Positions 45,910-58,669 of a DNA stretch of 64,000 bases are shown here, piece after piece. Every line of letters starts with the position of its first letter. Position 1 is the stretch's first letter. The DNA comes from Rhizomicrobium electricum. Its GTDB lineage: Bacteria > Pseudomonadota > Alphaproteobacteria > Micropepsales > Micropepsaceae. The DNA is taken from positions 124,001 through 188,000 of the forward strand of contig NZ_JAASQS010000008.1 in NCBI RefSeq assembly GCF_011762045.1, in the 5' to 3' direction. The position numbers and the translations under genes are program-made. Below the pieces are notes generated by a model. It saw only the letters and a program-made list of their open reading frames with translations. It had not been told where the DNA came from and searched no databases.

Positions 45910-48818
45910 ATGACCAGCCAAAACCCTGCTGAGCGGTTGAACCGGGCGTCCAACGCCATTTTCGAGGAAACCGCCTTCCTGTTCGGCGCCAACGCCGAAT
46001 TCGTCGAATCGCTATACGCCCAGTATCTGGAAGACCCGGCCTCCGTCGATCCTTCCTGGGCGCGGTACTTTGCCGGCCTGGAGGGTCCACGCGGACCTTC
46101 TACCCCGTCCTGGGCAAGCCGTGCCAAGACTGCAGGCGCTCCGATCGCCGCACCGGTGAGCGGCGCCGAAGATGTGCGCGCCGCGGCGCAAGCCTCGATC
46201 CGCGCCATCCAGCTGGTGCGCGCCTATCGCGTGATCGGCCATTTCGAAGCCGATCTCGATCCGCTCGGGCTGGCGCCGAAGACGCCGCATCCGCAGCTCG
46301 ATCCCAAATTCTACGGCTTCAAGGATGCCGATCTCGACAAGCCGGTCTTCATCGACGGCGTGTTGGGCCTTCAAAGCGCGACCCCGCGCGAGATGGTGGA
46401 CTTGCTGAAGCGCACCTATTGCGGGCGCATCGGCTACGAGTTCATGCACATCAACGACGCCGAAGAGAAGGACTGGTTGCAACGGCGGATCGAAGGTCCC
46501 GATAAGGAGATCACCTTCACGCCGGCGGGCAAGCGCGCCATTCTCAACAAGCTGATCGAGGCCGAAGGCTTCGAGAAGTTCTGCGCGCTGCGCTTCCTCG
46601 GCACCAAGCGATTCGGGCTCGACGGCGGCGAGGCGATGATTCCGGCGCTGGAACAGATCATCAAGCGCGGCGGCCAGCTCGGCGTGTCGAAGATCGTGAT
46701 CGGCATGGCCCATCGCGGACGCCTCAACGTGCTCGCCAATGTGCTGTCGAAATCCTATCGCCAGATCTTCCACGAATTCCGCGGCGGCAGCGCCAATCCG
46801 GAAGGCATCGACGAAGTCACCGGCGACGTGAAATACCATCTCGGCGCCTCTTCCGACCGGTCCTTCGACGGCAACGACGTGCATCTGACGTTGACGCCGA
46901 ATCCTTCGCACCTCGAAGCGGCCGATCCGGTAGTGCTCGGCAAAGCCCGCGCGAAGCAGTTCCAGCTCGGCGATACCGAAGCGCGTACCAGCGTGCTGCC
47001 GATGCTGCTCCACGGCGATGCGGCGTTCGCCGGCCAGGGCATCGTCGCCGAGTGCTTCGCCATGTCGGGCACGCGCGGCTATCGCACCGGCGGCACCATT
47101 CATTTCGTCATCAACAACCAGATCGGCTTCACCACCTCGCCGCAGTATTCGCGTTCGTCGGCCTATTGCACCGACATCGCCCTGATGGTGCAGGCGCCGA
47201 TCTTCCATGTGAACGGCGACGATCCCGAAGCCGTGGTGCATGCCGCGCGCATCGCCACCGAGTTCCGGCAGTTGTTCCACAAGGACGTGGTGATCGACAT
47301 GTACTGCTACCGGCGGTTCGGTCACAACGAAACCGACGAGCCGGCGTTCACCCAGCCCTTGATGTATCGCGCCATCAAGGATCATCCGACCACGCTCGAA
47401 ATCTACGCCAAGAAGCTGGTGGCGGAATCGAGCATGGCGGCGTCCGACGTTGAGCATATGGTCGGAGACTTCAATGCCCGGCTCGATTCCGAGTTCGAGG
47501 CGTCCAAGGCTCACAAGCCGGAGCGCGCCGACTGGCTGCAATCCAACTGGACCGGTTTCGAGGTCGCGCCCAAGTCGTATCACCGCGCCGATACCGGCGT
47601 CGACAAGGATGCGCTGTTGCAGGTCGGCAAGGCGCTCTCCACCGTTCCCGAGGGCTTCAACGCCCACAAGACCGTTGCCCGCCAGTTGCAGAACAAGGCG
47701 CGCATGTTCGAGACCGGCGAGGGCATCGACTGGGCGACCGCGGAAGCGCTGGCGTTCGGCACGCTGCTCAAAGAGGGTTTCCCGGTCCGTCTGTCGGGCC
47801 AGGATTCCGGCCGCGGCACCTTCAGCCAGCGCCATTCGGTGCTGGTCGATCAGGAAACTGAAGCCCGCTACATCCCGCTCGCCAATGTCGCCAAGGACCA
47901 GGCACCGTTCGAGGTGATCGACTCGCTCTTGTCGGAAGCGGCGGTGCTCGGCTTCGAATACGGCTACGCCACCAGCGAGCCCAAGGCGCTGGTGTTGTGG
48001 GAAGCCCAGTTCGGCGATTTCGCCAACAACGCCCAGGTCATCATCGACCAGTTCATCGCTTCGGGCGAAATGAAGTGGCTGCGCATGTGCGGCCTCGTGA
48101 TGCTGTTGCCGCACGGCTATGAAGGCCAAGGACCGGAGCATTCCTCGGCGCGCCTGGAGCGCTATCTGCAGCTTTGCGCCCAGGACAATTGGCAGGTCTG
48201 CAATCCGACCACGCCGGCGAACTATTTCCATGTGCTGCGCCGCCAGATGCTGCGCAATTTCCGCAAGCCCCTGGTGCTGATGACGCCGAAATCGCTGCTG
48301 CGTCACAAGCGCTGCGTTTCGTTTCTCGACGATCTCTCCCCCGGCACGTCGTTCCACCGCGTCTTCCGCGATCAGGCCGAATGCGTGCCCGGCGCCACGA
48401 CCGTGCAGCTCGCGCCCGACGAGGATATCCGTCGCGTGATCCTGTGCTCCGGCAAGGTCTATTTCGATCTCGTCGATGCGCGCGAAAAGCACAATCAGCA
48501 ACAGGTGCAGATGCTGCGCCTGGAGCAGCTTTATCCGTTCCCCGAAGGCCCGCTGGGCGAGGTGCTGGAGCGCTTCCCCAACGCGGAAATCGTCTGGGTA
48601 CAGGAAGAGCCGCGCAATCAAGGCGCCTGGACTTTCGTGCGCCAGCGAATCGAGTACCTTATGGAAAAGCTGGGGCGGCGCGTACGGCCGCGCTACATCG
48701 GGCGTCCGGAATACGCCGCCACGGCGGCCGGTCTGATGAGCCAGCATACGGCCGAACTGCATTACATCATGGATGAGGCCATGCGGTTCGACCTCAAGAT
48801 TCGTACCGAGGACGATCA

Positions 48819-48822
<4 letters not shown>
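45910..48822 (+). CDS. sucA: 2-oxoglutarate dehydrogenase E1 component
   Basis: 970 residues, thiamine diphosphate dependent decarboxylase of the 2-oxoglutarate dehydrogenase complex in the TCA cycle. The N-terminal segment ([22 protein letters not shown]) is the E2-binding peptide. Visible motifs include [28 protein letters not shown], the thiamine site [50 protein letters not shown] and [11 protein letters not shown]. Length fits the E1o family. It overlaps sucB by four bases (ATGA), so the two are translationally coupled. No lpd gene follows in this window. Confidence 0.98.
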
Positions 48823-50078
<1,256 letters not shown>

Positions 50079-50235
50079 ACCTCATTCGGCGCAGCCGGGG
50101 ACACGGCACTAATGCTTCGCGGCTGGCACGCAGTGTCAGACCTCCGCATCGGAGCAGGGCCTCGGCCGCCAATTCTGATCGCCAGCCAGCGAAATTCTCT
50201 GCCATCATCACGGCGGCGTAGCGTCCGAGGGCCCG

Positions 50236-50814
<579 letters not shown>

Positions 50815-50831
50815 GGCATGAAATGCCGGCG

Positions 50832-51269
50832 TTAGCCCAGTCGCTTGTCCAGCATCTCGAGCTTGGCGAGTTCGACGTGGGCGCGCAGCTCGATTTCGTC
50901 GAGCACGCTTTGCAGGCGTGGATCGGCGAATTGTTCGTGGCGGCGGCTGACGGCGTTGGCGAGGCGGTTGAGCGTGGCGCGCGGAATGCCGCCGGCGAGG
51001 AGGCCGTCGCGCACCTGATCCAGCATGTCGAGCAGCTGTTCGCCGTGTTTGAGGCCGCGGGACCGGCCGTCGGTCGAATCTTCGAGACCTTGAAGGGCGA
51101 GGATGGAATCCAGTGCGGCGATCGGTCCTGGACCAGCCACCATGGCGGCATGCGGCTCTTCGGGCGCGCTCGATACCGTGAACGTGCTGCCGCCTGCCGC
51201 CCCCGAGGGTTTGGCACTGCGGCGGACACCGCTGGTACGATCGACTTTACCTGGGCCGTTGACTTCCAT
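50832..51269 (-). CDS. fliX: FliX-like flagellar assembly regulator
   Basis: 145 residues from the ATG at 51269 (a longer frame starts at 51296). The N-terminal half is low-complexity (KVDRTSGVRRSAKPSGAAGGSTF). The C-terminal half is helical with LDMLDQVRDGLLAGGIP and the conserved ending LQSVLDEIELRAHVELAKLE, which is the FliX pattern. In Caulobacter FliX couples early flagellar assembly to FlbD activity. There FliX adjoins flgI, but no other flagellar gene is within this window. A CtrA-like box is 45 bases upstream. Confidence 0.8.
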   Translation of the reverse strand: MEVNGPGKVDRTSGVRRSAKPSGAAGGSTFTVSSAPEEPHAAMVAGPGPIAALDSILALQGLEDSTDGRSRGLKHGEQLLDMLDQVRDGLLAGGIPRATLNRLANAVSRRHEQFADPRLQSVLDEIELRAHVELAKLEMLDKRLG

Positions 51270-51313
51270 CGCCTTGCTCGCCTTCTGCGACATCACAGCA
51301 TCGCAGAGTCTGG

Positions 51314-51328
51314 TTAAGGCTTGGTTTA
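51314..51328 (-). promoter_or_regulatory. CtrA-like binding box upstream of fliX
   Basis: Read on the minus strand: TAAA, seven bases, TTAA followed by CC. The consensus CtrA box is TTAA-N7-TTAA(C); one half has a single mismatch. CtrA controls fliX in Caulobacter. The same TAAA-N7-TTAACC pattern occurs once more at 63563. Confidence 0.45.
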
Positions 51329-51359
51329 GGAAAACAACCGCTGCGCCGGGGGCTAACCG

Positions 51360-51842
51360 TTACGCGCGGTGGTAGGGATGGCCGGCCAGAATGGTCAGGG
51401 CGCGGTACACCTGCTCGGACAGCATGGCGCGGACCAGGAGGTGCGGCCAGGTTTGCGGCCCGAAGGCAAGGCTGCGTCCGGCGCGCTTGCCCGGCAGGGG
51501 GGCGAGGCCGTCGGGCCCGCCGATCACGAACACAAGGTCCTTGGTGCCGGCGTCGCGCAAGGCGCCCAGCATTTCGGCGAAGTCCTCGCTCGTCATGCCT
51601 TTGCCCTTGGCATCCAGCACGACGATGTGGGCACCGGCCGGCACGCGATCCGACAGCTTTTCGGCTTCCTCGGCCATGCGGGTCTTGGTATCGCGCGCCT
51701 TCGACACCGCGACCTCTTCCACCGTCACCGCCGGGAATCCCATGTTGCGGCCCATGACGGCGGCGCGATGGATATAGTCGTCGGTCAGCGCCCCTTCCGA
51801 GGTGCCGCGCGAAAACCCGACGGCCAAAACGGTCAGTCTCAT
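51360..51842 (-). CDS. rlmH: 23S rRNA (pseudouridine1915-N3)-methyltransferase
   Basis: 160 residues of the SPOUT class (formerly YbeA). Methylates pseudouridine 1915 in helix 69 of 23S rRNA, acting on whole ribosomes. The trefoil-knot cofactor site appears as LVFVIGGPDGL near residue 104, with the SLAFGPQTWPHLLVRAMLSEQVYRA end that contains the conserved HLLVR-EQ-YRA pattern. It follows rsfS closely on the minus strand, the usual arrangement. Confidence 0.96.
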   Translation of the reverse strand: MRLTVLAVGFSRGTSEGALTDDYIHRAAVMGRNMGFPAVTVEEVAVSKARDTKTRMAEEAEKLSDRVPAGAHIVVLDAKGKGMTSEDFAEMLGALRDAGTKDLVFVIGGPDGLAPLPGKRAGRSLAFGPQTWPHLLVRAMLSEQVYRALTILAGHPYHRA

Positions 51843-51843
51843 C

Positions 51844-52347
51844 TTACGGTCGATCTCGTTTTCTGGACCGCGTGTGCTTCGGCTCTTCGACGCTCCACAT
51901 GCTTTCGAGGTCGTAATAAGCGCGCACTTCGGGGCGGAAGACGTGCACGATCACGTCGCCGGCATCGACCAGGGCCCAGTCGCCCTGCTGGGTGCCGTTC
52001 ATCGGCCGCGTGCCGTAGCCCGCTTCCTTCAGCCGCCGTGCCAGATGCTCGGCGATCGAGGCGACGTGGCGCGACGAGCGTCCGCTCGCCACCACGACGG
52101 CGTCGCACAACGACGAGCGCCCGGCCAGATTGATCGCCACGATCTCCTCGGCCTTGTCGTCTTCGAGCGAGGCGAGAATGCGGGCCAGCACTTCCGGCTG
52201 CTCCACCGGTACGGCGACGGGCTTCTTGGCGGTCGTCTTTTTCGGCGCCACCTTCTTCACGGTCTTCTTGATGGATTTCTTGACGGTCTTCTTCGCCGCC
52301 GTTTTCTTCACGGCCGGCTTCTTGGCAGGCGCCTTCTTCGTAACCAG
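51844..52347 (-). CDS. rsfS: Ribosome silencing factor RsfS with Lys-rich N-terminal tail (probable CTG start)
   Basis: RsfS binds L14 and blocks subunit joining. The domain (about residues 50-150, here EVLARILASLEDDKAEEIVAINLAGRS through ALVDAGDVIVHVFRPEVRAYYDLESMW) matches the family. Ahead of it lies an extra tail of about 45 residues, almost all Lys, Pro, Ala, Thr and Val (repeats of KKT and KK), which is rare on this family. No ATG is in frame. A GGAG at 52355-52358 lies seven bases before CTG at 52347, so I choose that; the alternative GTG at 52404 overlaps the nadD stop, and later in-frame GTG codons also exist. Confidence 0.85.
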   Translation of the reverse strand: MVTKKAPAKKPAVKKTAAKKTVKKSIKKTVKKVAPKKTTAKKPVAVPVEQPEVLARILASLEDDKAEEIVAINLAGRSSLCDAVVVASGRSSRHVASIAEHLARRLKEAGYGTRPMNGTQQGDWALVDAGDVIVHVFRPEVRAYYDLESMWSVEEPKHTRSRKRDRP

Positions 52348-52400
52348 GGTCGTTCTCCGTTGCGGTCGCGCGCCGGTTGAGCGCGGTGGGGGCCTATGTA

Positions 52401-52970
52401 TCACGCCCCCGACGCACTCGCCAATCGCGCCCGGATGGCCGTTGCGCTCTCCGAATTGCGGCGGCCGTCGATGATAGTGAAGCGGCCGGGGCAGATGCGG
52501 CTGGCCTTGGCCTTGAGCGGCGCCAGCGTCGAGCCGGGCCTCAGCACCACCGCGGCCGGCACGGCCGCCAGAATGGCACGCCAGCGGCGCCAGCGATGAA
52601 ACTGTTCCAGATTGTCGCTGCCCATCAGCCAGACGAACGCGACACCGCCGAACCGGGTCTTGATCGTCCGGACGGTATCGACGGTGTAGCGGCTCCGCAT
52701 CGCTTGTTCGATACCGGTGACGATCAGGCGGCGGTTGTTGCCGACGAGTTTTCGCGCTCCGGCGAGGCGATCTTCGAGGCTCGCCATGCCGGCGACCGGC
52801 TTCAATGGATTCTGCGGTGCCACCAGCATCCAGACGTAATCGAGCCCGAGCCGCCGGATCGCGGTTTCGGCGACGTAGAGATGGCCTTCGTGCGCCGGAT
52901 TGAACGAGCCGCCCATCAGGCCGATGCGAAGGCCTTGTCCGACCGGACCGGGCGGGCGAAGGATGCTCAT
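52401..52970 (-). CDS. nadD: Nicotinate-nucleotide adenylyltransferase
   Basis: 189 residues. Adenylates nicotinic acid mononucleotide in NAD synthesis. The nucleotidyltransferase motif GLMGGSFNPAHEGHLYVAE carries the HxGH-like pair, and the C-terminal SESATAIRARL is the second signature (ISxTxIR form). The ATG at 52970 overlaps the proA stop by one base (TGATG). It leads into rsfS. Confidence 0.95.
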   Translation of the reverse strand: MSILRPPGPVGQGLRIGLMGGSFNPAHEGHLYVAETAIRRLGLDYVWMLVAPQNPLKPVAGMASLEDRLAGARKLVGNNRRLIVTGIEQAMRSRYTVDTVRTIKTRFGGVAFVWLMGSDNLEQFHRWRRWRAILAAVPAAVVLRPGSTLAPLKAKASRICPGRFTIIDGRRNSESATAIRARLASASGA

Positions 52971-54231
52971 CAGGGTCTGGTTTGTCCGTTGCCGCGCACC
53001 ACGTATTTGAAGGTGCAAAGCTGTTCGACGCCGACCGGTCCGCGGGCATGCAGTTTGCCGGTGCCGATGCCGATCTCGGCGCCCATGCCGAACTCGCCGC
53101 CGTCGGCGAACTGGGTGGACGCGTTCCACAAGACGATGGCGCTGTCGATCCCGTCGAGGAAGCGCTCGGCCGCCAGCCGGTCTTCGGTGATGATGGCTTC
53201 GGTGTGGTGCGAACCGTATTTCTCGATATGCGCGATGGCTTCTTCGACGCCGTCGACCAGTTTCACCGAGATGATGGCGTCGAGATATTCGGTGCGCCAG
53301 TCCTCTTCGCTCGCCGGCTTGGCAGCGGGATAGAGCGCCCAGACCGCGTCGTCGGCGCGGATTTCGCAGCCTTTGGCGGCAAGATCGTCGAGAATCTGCA
53401 CCACCAGTTCCTTCGCCACGCCGCGATCGATCAGCAGCGTTTCGGTGGCGCCACAGATGCCGGTGCGCCGCATCTTGGCGTTGACCGTCACGGCGCGCGC
53501 CTTGTCGGGATCGGCGGCGGCGTCGATGTAGGTGTGGCAGATGCCTTCGAGATGGGCGAGCACCGGCACGCGCGCTTCATTTTGCACGCGGGCGACCAGC
53601 GATTTGCCGCCGCGCGGAATGATGAGATCGACGCTGCCGTTCAACCCTTGCAGCAGAAGGCCCACGGCGGCGCGATCCGTCGTCGGCACCAACTGGACGA
53701 TTTCGGCCGGCAGGCCGGCATCGGCAAGGCCTTCGCGCAAGGCGGCGAGAATGGCCGCCGACGAACGGGCGCTTTCCGATCCGCCGCGCAGGATCACGGC
53801 ATTGCCGGATTTCAGGCACAGCGCGGCCGCATCGGCCGTCACGTTCGGGCGGCTTTCATAGATGATGCCGATGACACCGATCGGCGTCGCGACGCGGGCG
53901 ATGTCGAGTCCGTTGGGACGCGTCCACCGCGCCAGTTCGCGACCGACCGGATCGGCGAGGGCGGCAATGGCTTCAACGCCTTGGGCCATGGCTTCGACGC
54001 GCTTGCCGTCGAGCATCAGCCGGTCGAGCATTGCGTTCGACAATCCGCGTTCGCGCGCGGCGGCCATGTCCTCGTCGTTGGCGGCAAGGATCTCGCCTTT
54101 GCGCGTGCGCAGCGCGGCGGCGGCAGCGAGGAGAGCGGCGTTCTTGGCTTCGGTCGAGGCTTCGCGGATTGCGCGGGCGGCTACGCGCGCGGCGGCACCG
54201 AGGGCGTTCATTTGAAGGCTCAGATCGTCGC

Positions 54232-54235
<4 letters not shown>
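52970..54235 (-). CDS. proA: Glutamate-5-semialdehyde dehydrogenase (gamma-glutamyl phosphate reductase)
   Basis: 421 residues. Reduces gamma-glutamyl phosphate with NADPH in proline synthesis. Motifs: [38 protein letters not shown] (split by cofactor turns), [19 protein letters not shown], the active Cys in [16 protein letters not shown], and [21 protein letters not shown] near the end. It overlaps the proB stop by four bases (ATGA) and overlaps nadD by one, so these genes are translationally coupled. Confidence 0.97.
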
Positions 54236-56426
<2,191 letters not shown>

Positions 56427-56448
56427 TCACACGTTTGCGGACCTCGCG

Positions 56449-56991
56449 CTAGGCCGCCTTTTTTCGCCCGAAACGCTCGCGCGTCAACATCGCCCGGTTG
56501 CACAGGACCGTCTCGCCCCTGGCCCGGCTGGGCCAGGATTCGACGTGGTCGGCTTCGAACCCCAGCCGGGCCAGAACCCGGCCGGAGGCGGGATTGTCGT
56601 GGAACCAGCCGGCTTCCACCACCTCGGCCTGGACGACCCCGAAGGCGAACGCCAGCAGTCTATGCGCGGCTTCAGTGGCAAAACCGCGGCCCCAATAGGG
56701 CTTGGCGATCCAATAGCCGAGTTCGTAGCGGCCGTCCTTAAGGTGGACGCCGCAGCAGCCGACCGGCGTGCCGGTGGCCTTGGTGTGGATGGTGAACACC
56801 CAGCCTTCGCCCATGGCGCGAGCCTTGGTCACGATCTCGATAAAGGCCTTGGCGTCCGCCTCCGTATAGGGGTGCGGGGCGGTCGCAAGCTGCCGCGAGA
56901 CCTCATAATCGGCCAGGGCCTCCACGAAGAAGGCGGCGTCTTCCGGGACGGGAGGGCGCAATTCCAGGCGCTCGGTTTCCAGCGCGATCAT
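56449..56991 (-). CDS. RimJ/RimL-type GNAT acetyltransferase (second of a pair)
   Basis: 180 residues, Acetyltransf_3 type: ETERLELRPPVPEDAAFF at the start, LGYWIAKPYWGRGFATEAA with the acetyl-CoA loop, and NPASGRVLARLGFEAD. It acetylates amino termini of proteins or a small amine. The adjacent upstream gene on the same strand is a paralogue, only three bases away, so the two arose by tandem duplication. They sit between rpmA and obgE, where a single GNAT is the usual pattern. Confidence 0.88.
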   Translation of the reverse strand: MIALETERLELRPPVPEDAAFFVEALADYEVSRQLATAPHPYTEADAKAFIEIVTKARAMGEGWVFTIHTKATGTPVGCCGVHLKDGRYELGYWIAKPYWGRGFATEAAHRLLAFAFGVVQAEVVEAGWFHDNPASGRVLARLGFEADHVESWPSRARGETVLCNRAMLTRERFGRKKAA

Positions 56992-56994
56992 GGC

Positions 56995-57564
56995 TCAGGC
57001 CTCCACCAGTTCGCGTTGAAGCCGACCGCTCCGCTTGCGGCCGAAATTCTCGCGATGGAGCGCCATGCGATGGCACCAGGCGAGGCTGCCGCGGGCGAGA
57101 TTTTCCCGCCGGTAATCGGCCACCGGCGCGAATCCCAGCTTTTCCAGCACGCGTTCCGAGCCCGGATTGCCGTCGAACCAACTGGCCAGCACGGTTTCCG
57201 CCTTCAGCGTATTGAACGCGAAGGCAACGATCTTGCGCGCCGCCTCGCTGGCATAGCCGAAGCCCCAATAGGGCCGTCCGAACCAGTAGGAGAGCTTGTA
57301 GAAGCCCTCGCTCAAGGTCAGCGTCACCATGCCGAGCAGCTCGCGCGTCTGCTTGTGCTCCACCGCGAACGCATAGGCCTCGCCCTTGGCAAGCCCTTCG
57401 GCCGCCTTGGCAATGAGAGCCGTCGCATCGTCCTCGGTGAAGGGGTGCGCGATCGTCGCCATGTTGCGGGCCACTTCGTAGTCGCCGAGCCAGCGCGCAA
57501 CGGCGCTCGCATCGGAGGCTTCGGGAGCACGCAGGATCAGGCGCTCGGTTTCAAAACTCGGCAT
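56995..57564 (-). CDS. RimJ/RimL-type GNAT acetyltransferase (first of a pair)
   Basis: 189 residues starting MPSFETERLILRAPEASDAS; the ATG at 57564 follows GAGGGA. Family segments: LSYWFGRPYWGFGYASEAA and NPGSERVLEKLGFAPV. Same domain as its neighbour but with a distinct N-terminus and tail (KRSGRLQREL). Located after the rpmA terminator, so it probably begins a new transcript that continues into obgE-proB-proA. Confidence 0.88.
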   Translation of the reverse strand: MPSFETERLILRAPEASDASAVARWLGDYEVARNMATIAHPFTEDDATALIAKAAEGLAKGEAYAFAVEHKQTRELLGMVTLTLSEGFYKLSYWFGRPYWGFGYASEAARKIVAFAFNTLKAETVLASWFDGNPGSERVLEKLGFAPVADYRRENLARGSLAWCHRMALHRENFGRKRSGRLQRELVEA

Positions 57565-57632
57565 GACACTTCCCTCGGTTTTGGGGCGCCGCACGGTCCT
57601 CATTGCCGTCCGACGCTCCGGTGCAAGGGAAA

Positions 57633-57664
57633 ACAAAAAAGGGAGATGGCGGACCATCTCCCTT
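57633..57664 (-). terminator. Rho-independent terminator after rpmA
   Basis: GGGAGATGG-CGGA-CCATCTCCC, nine perfect base pairs, read on the minus strand into TTTTTTGTTTT. It lies about 45 bases past the rpmA stop. Confidence 0.88.
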
Positions 57665-57709
57665 GCCTCAATGGGCCGCCAATTCGTGGCGGCCTATGTC
57701 TTCAGCCGC

Positions 57710-57988
57710 CTATTCCGCCGCTTGCTTCGTGGCCGTCGCCGGCATCACCGATACGAACGTGCGGCGCTTGAAGCCCTTCTTGAAGGCCACATGACCGTCC
57801 GAAAGCGCGAAAAGGGTGTGATCCTTGCCCATGCCGACGTTCTTGCCGGGATGGAACTGGGTGCCGCGCTGACGAATAATCACGTTGCCGGCGGCAATGG
57901 CTTCGCCACCGAACACTTTGACGCCAAGGCGCTGACCGGCTGAGTCGCGACCGTTGCGGGATGAACCGCCTGCTTTCTTATGTGCCAT
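57710..57988 (-). CDS. rpmA: 50S ribosomal protein L27
   Basis: 92 residues: [24 protein letters not shown] at the start and [23 protein letters not shown] in the middle, both diagnostic. L27's N-terminus reaches the peptidyl transferase centre. There is no Firmicute-type cleaved N-extension. It lies 12 bases after rplU on the minus strand, as almost always, and is followed by a strong terminator. Confidence 0.98.
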   Translation of the reverse strand: MAHKKAGGSSRNGRDSAGQRLGVKVFGGEAIAAGNVIIRQRGTQFHPGKNVGMGKDHTLFALSDGHVAFKKGFKRRTFVSVMPATATKQAAE

Positions 57989-58000
57989 GGGTCGAACTCC

Positions 58001-58309
58001 TTAAGCCGAGATGGCCGTGATCTTGATTTCAGTAAAGCACTGGCGATGACCGCGCTTGCGGTGGGTATTCTTGCGGCGCTTCTTCTTGAACGCCACCACC
58101 TTCTCGCCTTTGCCCTGCGCGAGGATTTCGGCCGTAACCGAGGCGCCTTCGACCAGCGGAGCGCCGGTCTTGACGGTCTCGCCGCCGATGAGAAGGACTT
58201 CGCCGAGTTTCAGTTCGGCGCCGACCTCGCCTGCGACTTTTTCGATGGACAGGACGTCGTCCTTGGCCACCTTGTACTGCTTGCCGCCCGTGCGGACTAC
58301 CGCGAACAT
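58001..58309 (-). CDS. rplU: 50S ribosomal protein L21
   Basis: 102 residues. MFAVVRTGGKQYKVAKDD starts the chain and the basic FKKKRRKNTHRKRGHRQ stretch near 73-90 is the rRNA-binding signature. L21 binds 23S rRNA near helix 42. First gene of the rplU-rpmA pair; its promoter must be in the 360-base gap up to lpxR. No known leader regulator motif is visible in that gap. Confidence 0.98.
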   Translation of the reverse strand: MFAVVRTGGKQYKVAKDDVLSIEKVAGEVGAELKLGEVLLIGGETVKTGAPLVEGASVTAEILAQGKGEKVVAFKKKRRKNTHRKRGHRQCFTEIKITAISA

Positions 58310-58553
58310 GAGCTAAGTCCCTGAATAAATGTGTTTTCCGGGAAACGAGGGGTTTCCCAGGGAGCGGCGCAATATACGCACCAAAACCCAAGGGTCAAGG
58401 TCGGCGGCGACAGATTCCTGTATCCAATCGCCTCAGGCTGTTAGGGCCCGGCCCCACCGCTGTGAACATAGGAAAATTTGGAGAACCCCGGAAGGGCCAA
58501 AGAGGGACGAGGAAGCGAACGGAAGGGGAGCGCGGCGGCCCGTCGGGCCGGCT

Positions 58554-58574
58554 TATTGCGAGAGAGTCGCAATA
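58554..58574. promoter_or_regulatory. Perfect dyad TATTGCGA-N5-TCGCAATA upstream of lpxR
   Basis: Eight-base arms, spacer GAGAG. It lies 96 bases before the lpxR start. The shape fits a dimeric transcription factor site or a stem-loop. A related dyad follows 61 bases downstream. Confidence 0.5.
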
Positions 58575-58635
58575 CATGGCGCGGGCATCGAAAAAACCTC
58601 CGCATTCGCAGTGATCCACCCGTCATCCCGCGCGT

Positions 58636-58650
58636 TATTGCATCGCAATA
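58636..58650. promoter_or_regulatory. Second dyad TATTGC-ATC-GCAATA upstream of lpxR
   Basis: Six-base arms identical to the outer arms of the first dyad, but with a three-base spacer. It lies just 19 bases before the lpxR ATG. The arms could also pair across the two dyads. Confidence 0.45.
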
Positions 58651-58669
58651 GGCGAGAGCGGACGGCGGT

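Noticed and set aside
58310..58553. Leader regulator or SRP-like RNA upstream of rplU
   Set aside because: The GGAAGGGCC stretch and a short CGGCCC/GGGCCG hairpin do not add up to any known structure; a purine-rich patch alone is not evidence.
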